64,000 nucleotides of DNA from Streptomyces sindenensis. GTDB lineage: Bacteria > Actinomycetota > Actinomycetes > Streptomycetales > Streptomycetaceae. The stretch's first letter is position 1. Each line of letters begins with the position of its first letter. The position numbers and the translations under genes were made by a program. The notes under the pieces were generated by a model. It saw nothing but the letters and a program-made list of their open reading frames with translations. It was not told the origin of the DNA and did no database searches. Positions 63,891 through 64,000 of the stretch are shown here, piece after piece. The stretch covers positions 1 through 64,000 of the forward strand of contig NZ_BMSG01000034.1 of assembly GCF_014649035.1 (NCBI RefSeq), written 5' to 3'.

Positions 63891-64000
63891 CTGTCCGGGG
63901 GAGGGGCGGCATGCCCGGATGGGGCACGGTGCGGAATACCGCCGCCCGCCCGGCCCGCTGACCCCTCACCTCCGGCGCCTCGCGGCCGGCACGATCAAGG

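Overview
The window is a high-GC actinobacterial chromosome segment, almost certainly from Streptomyces. It carries bldC, an Lsr2 paralogue, valine dehydrogenase and mycothiol-type enzymes, GTG/TTG starts are common, and a block of purine genes follows dnaX as in other Streptomyces. Everything here was read from sequence alone; family names come from motif recognition, not database searches.

Positions 1-11.9 kb look like the right-hand part of an integrative element. It has a DUF2637-like membrane protein, a DnaB-like helicase/ATPase, an XRE regulator, an excisionase and a tyrosine integrase. Cargo follows: a small conserved-looking membrane protein, a probable type II-short CBASS anti-phage operon (CD-NTase, E2-like protein, membrane/coiled-coil protein), and a minus-strand XhoI/PaeR7I-like restriction-modification pair. 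The element abuts tRNA-Ser(GGA), whose 3' end faces it. Beyond the tRNA lies core chromosome.

From 12.1 to 40 kb the order is ffs (SRP RNA), dnaX, purD, two uncharacterised genes, purC, an ABC exporter with a two-component system flanked by identical tRNA-Gly(GCC) genes, an lsr2-like gene, purSQL, an ArsR-like regulator with a membrane M23 protein, a mycothiol-dependent isomerase-type protein, a META lipoprotein, purF, purM, a DUF3073 protein, vdh and bldC. Six of the de novo IMP pathway steps are encoded here (PurD, PurC, PurSQL, PurF, PurM), in separate transcription units. Some of these appear to give leaderless mRNAs.

From 40 to 53.4 kb lie hrpA, a DsbA-like/CcdA-like thiol-redox pair, a tRNA Phe-Asp-Glu cluster, a membrane metallophosphoesterase, a zinicin-like metallopeptidase, a crcB pair for fluoride export, a proline-rich lipoprotein and a DEAD-box helicase with a repetitive Arg/Gly/Asp-rich tail.

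From 53.6 to 64 kb lie tRNA-Lys, a hydrolase/WYL-regulator divergent pair around a clean inverted repeat, a reactive-sulfur detoxification locus (CsoR/CstR-like repressor, persulfide dioxygenase-rhodanese, rhodaneses, TauE-type exporter) with three matching operators, initiator tRNA-fMet, a TipA-type MerR regulator, a PP2C phosphatase, and an M23 endopeptidase under a cyclic-di-AMP (ydaO-type) riboswitch.
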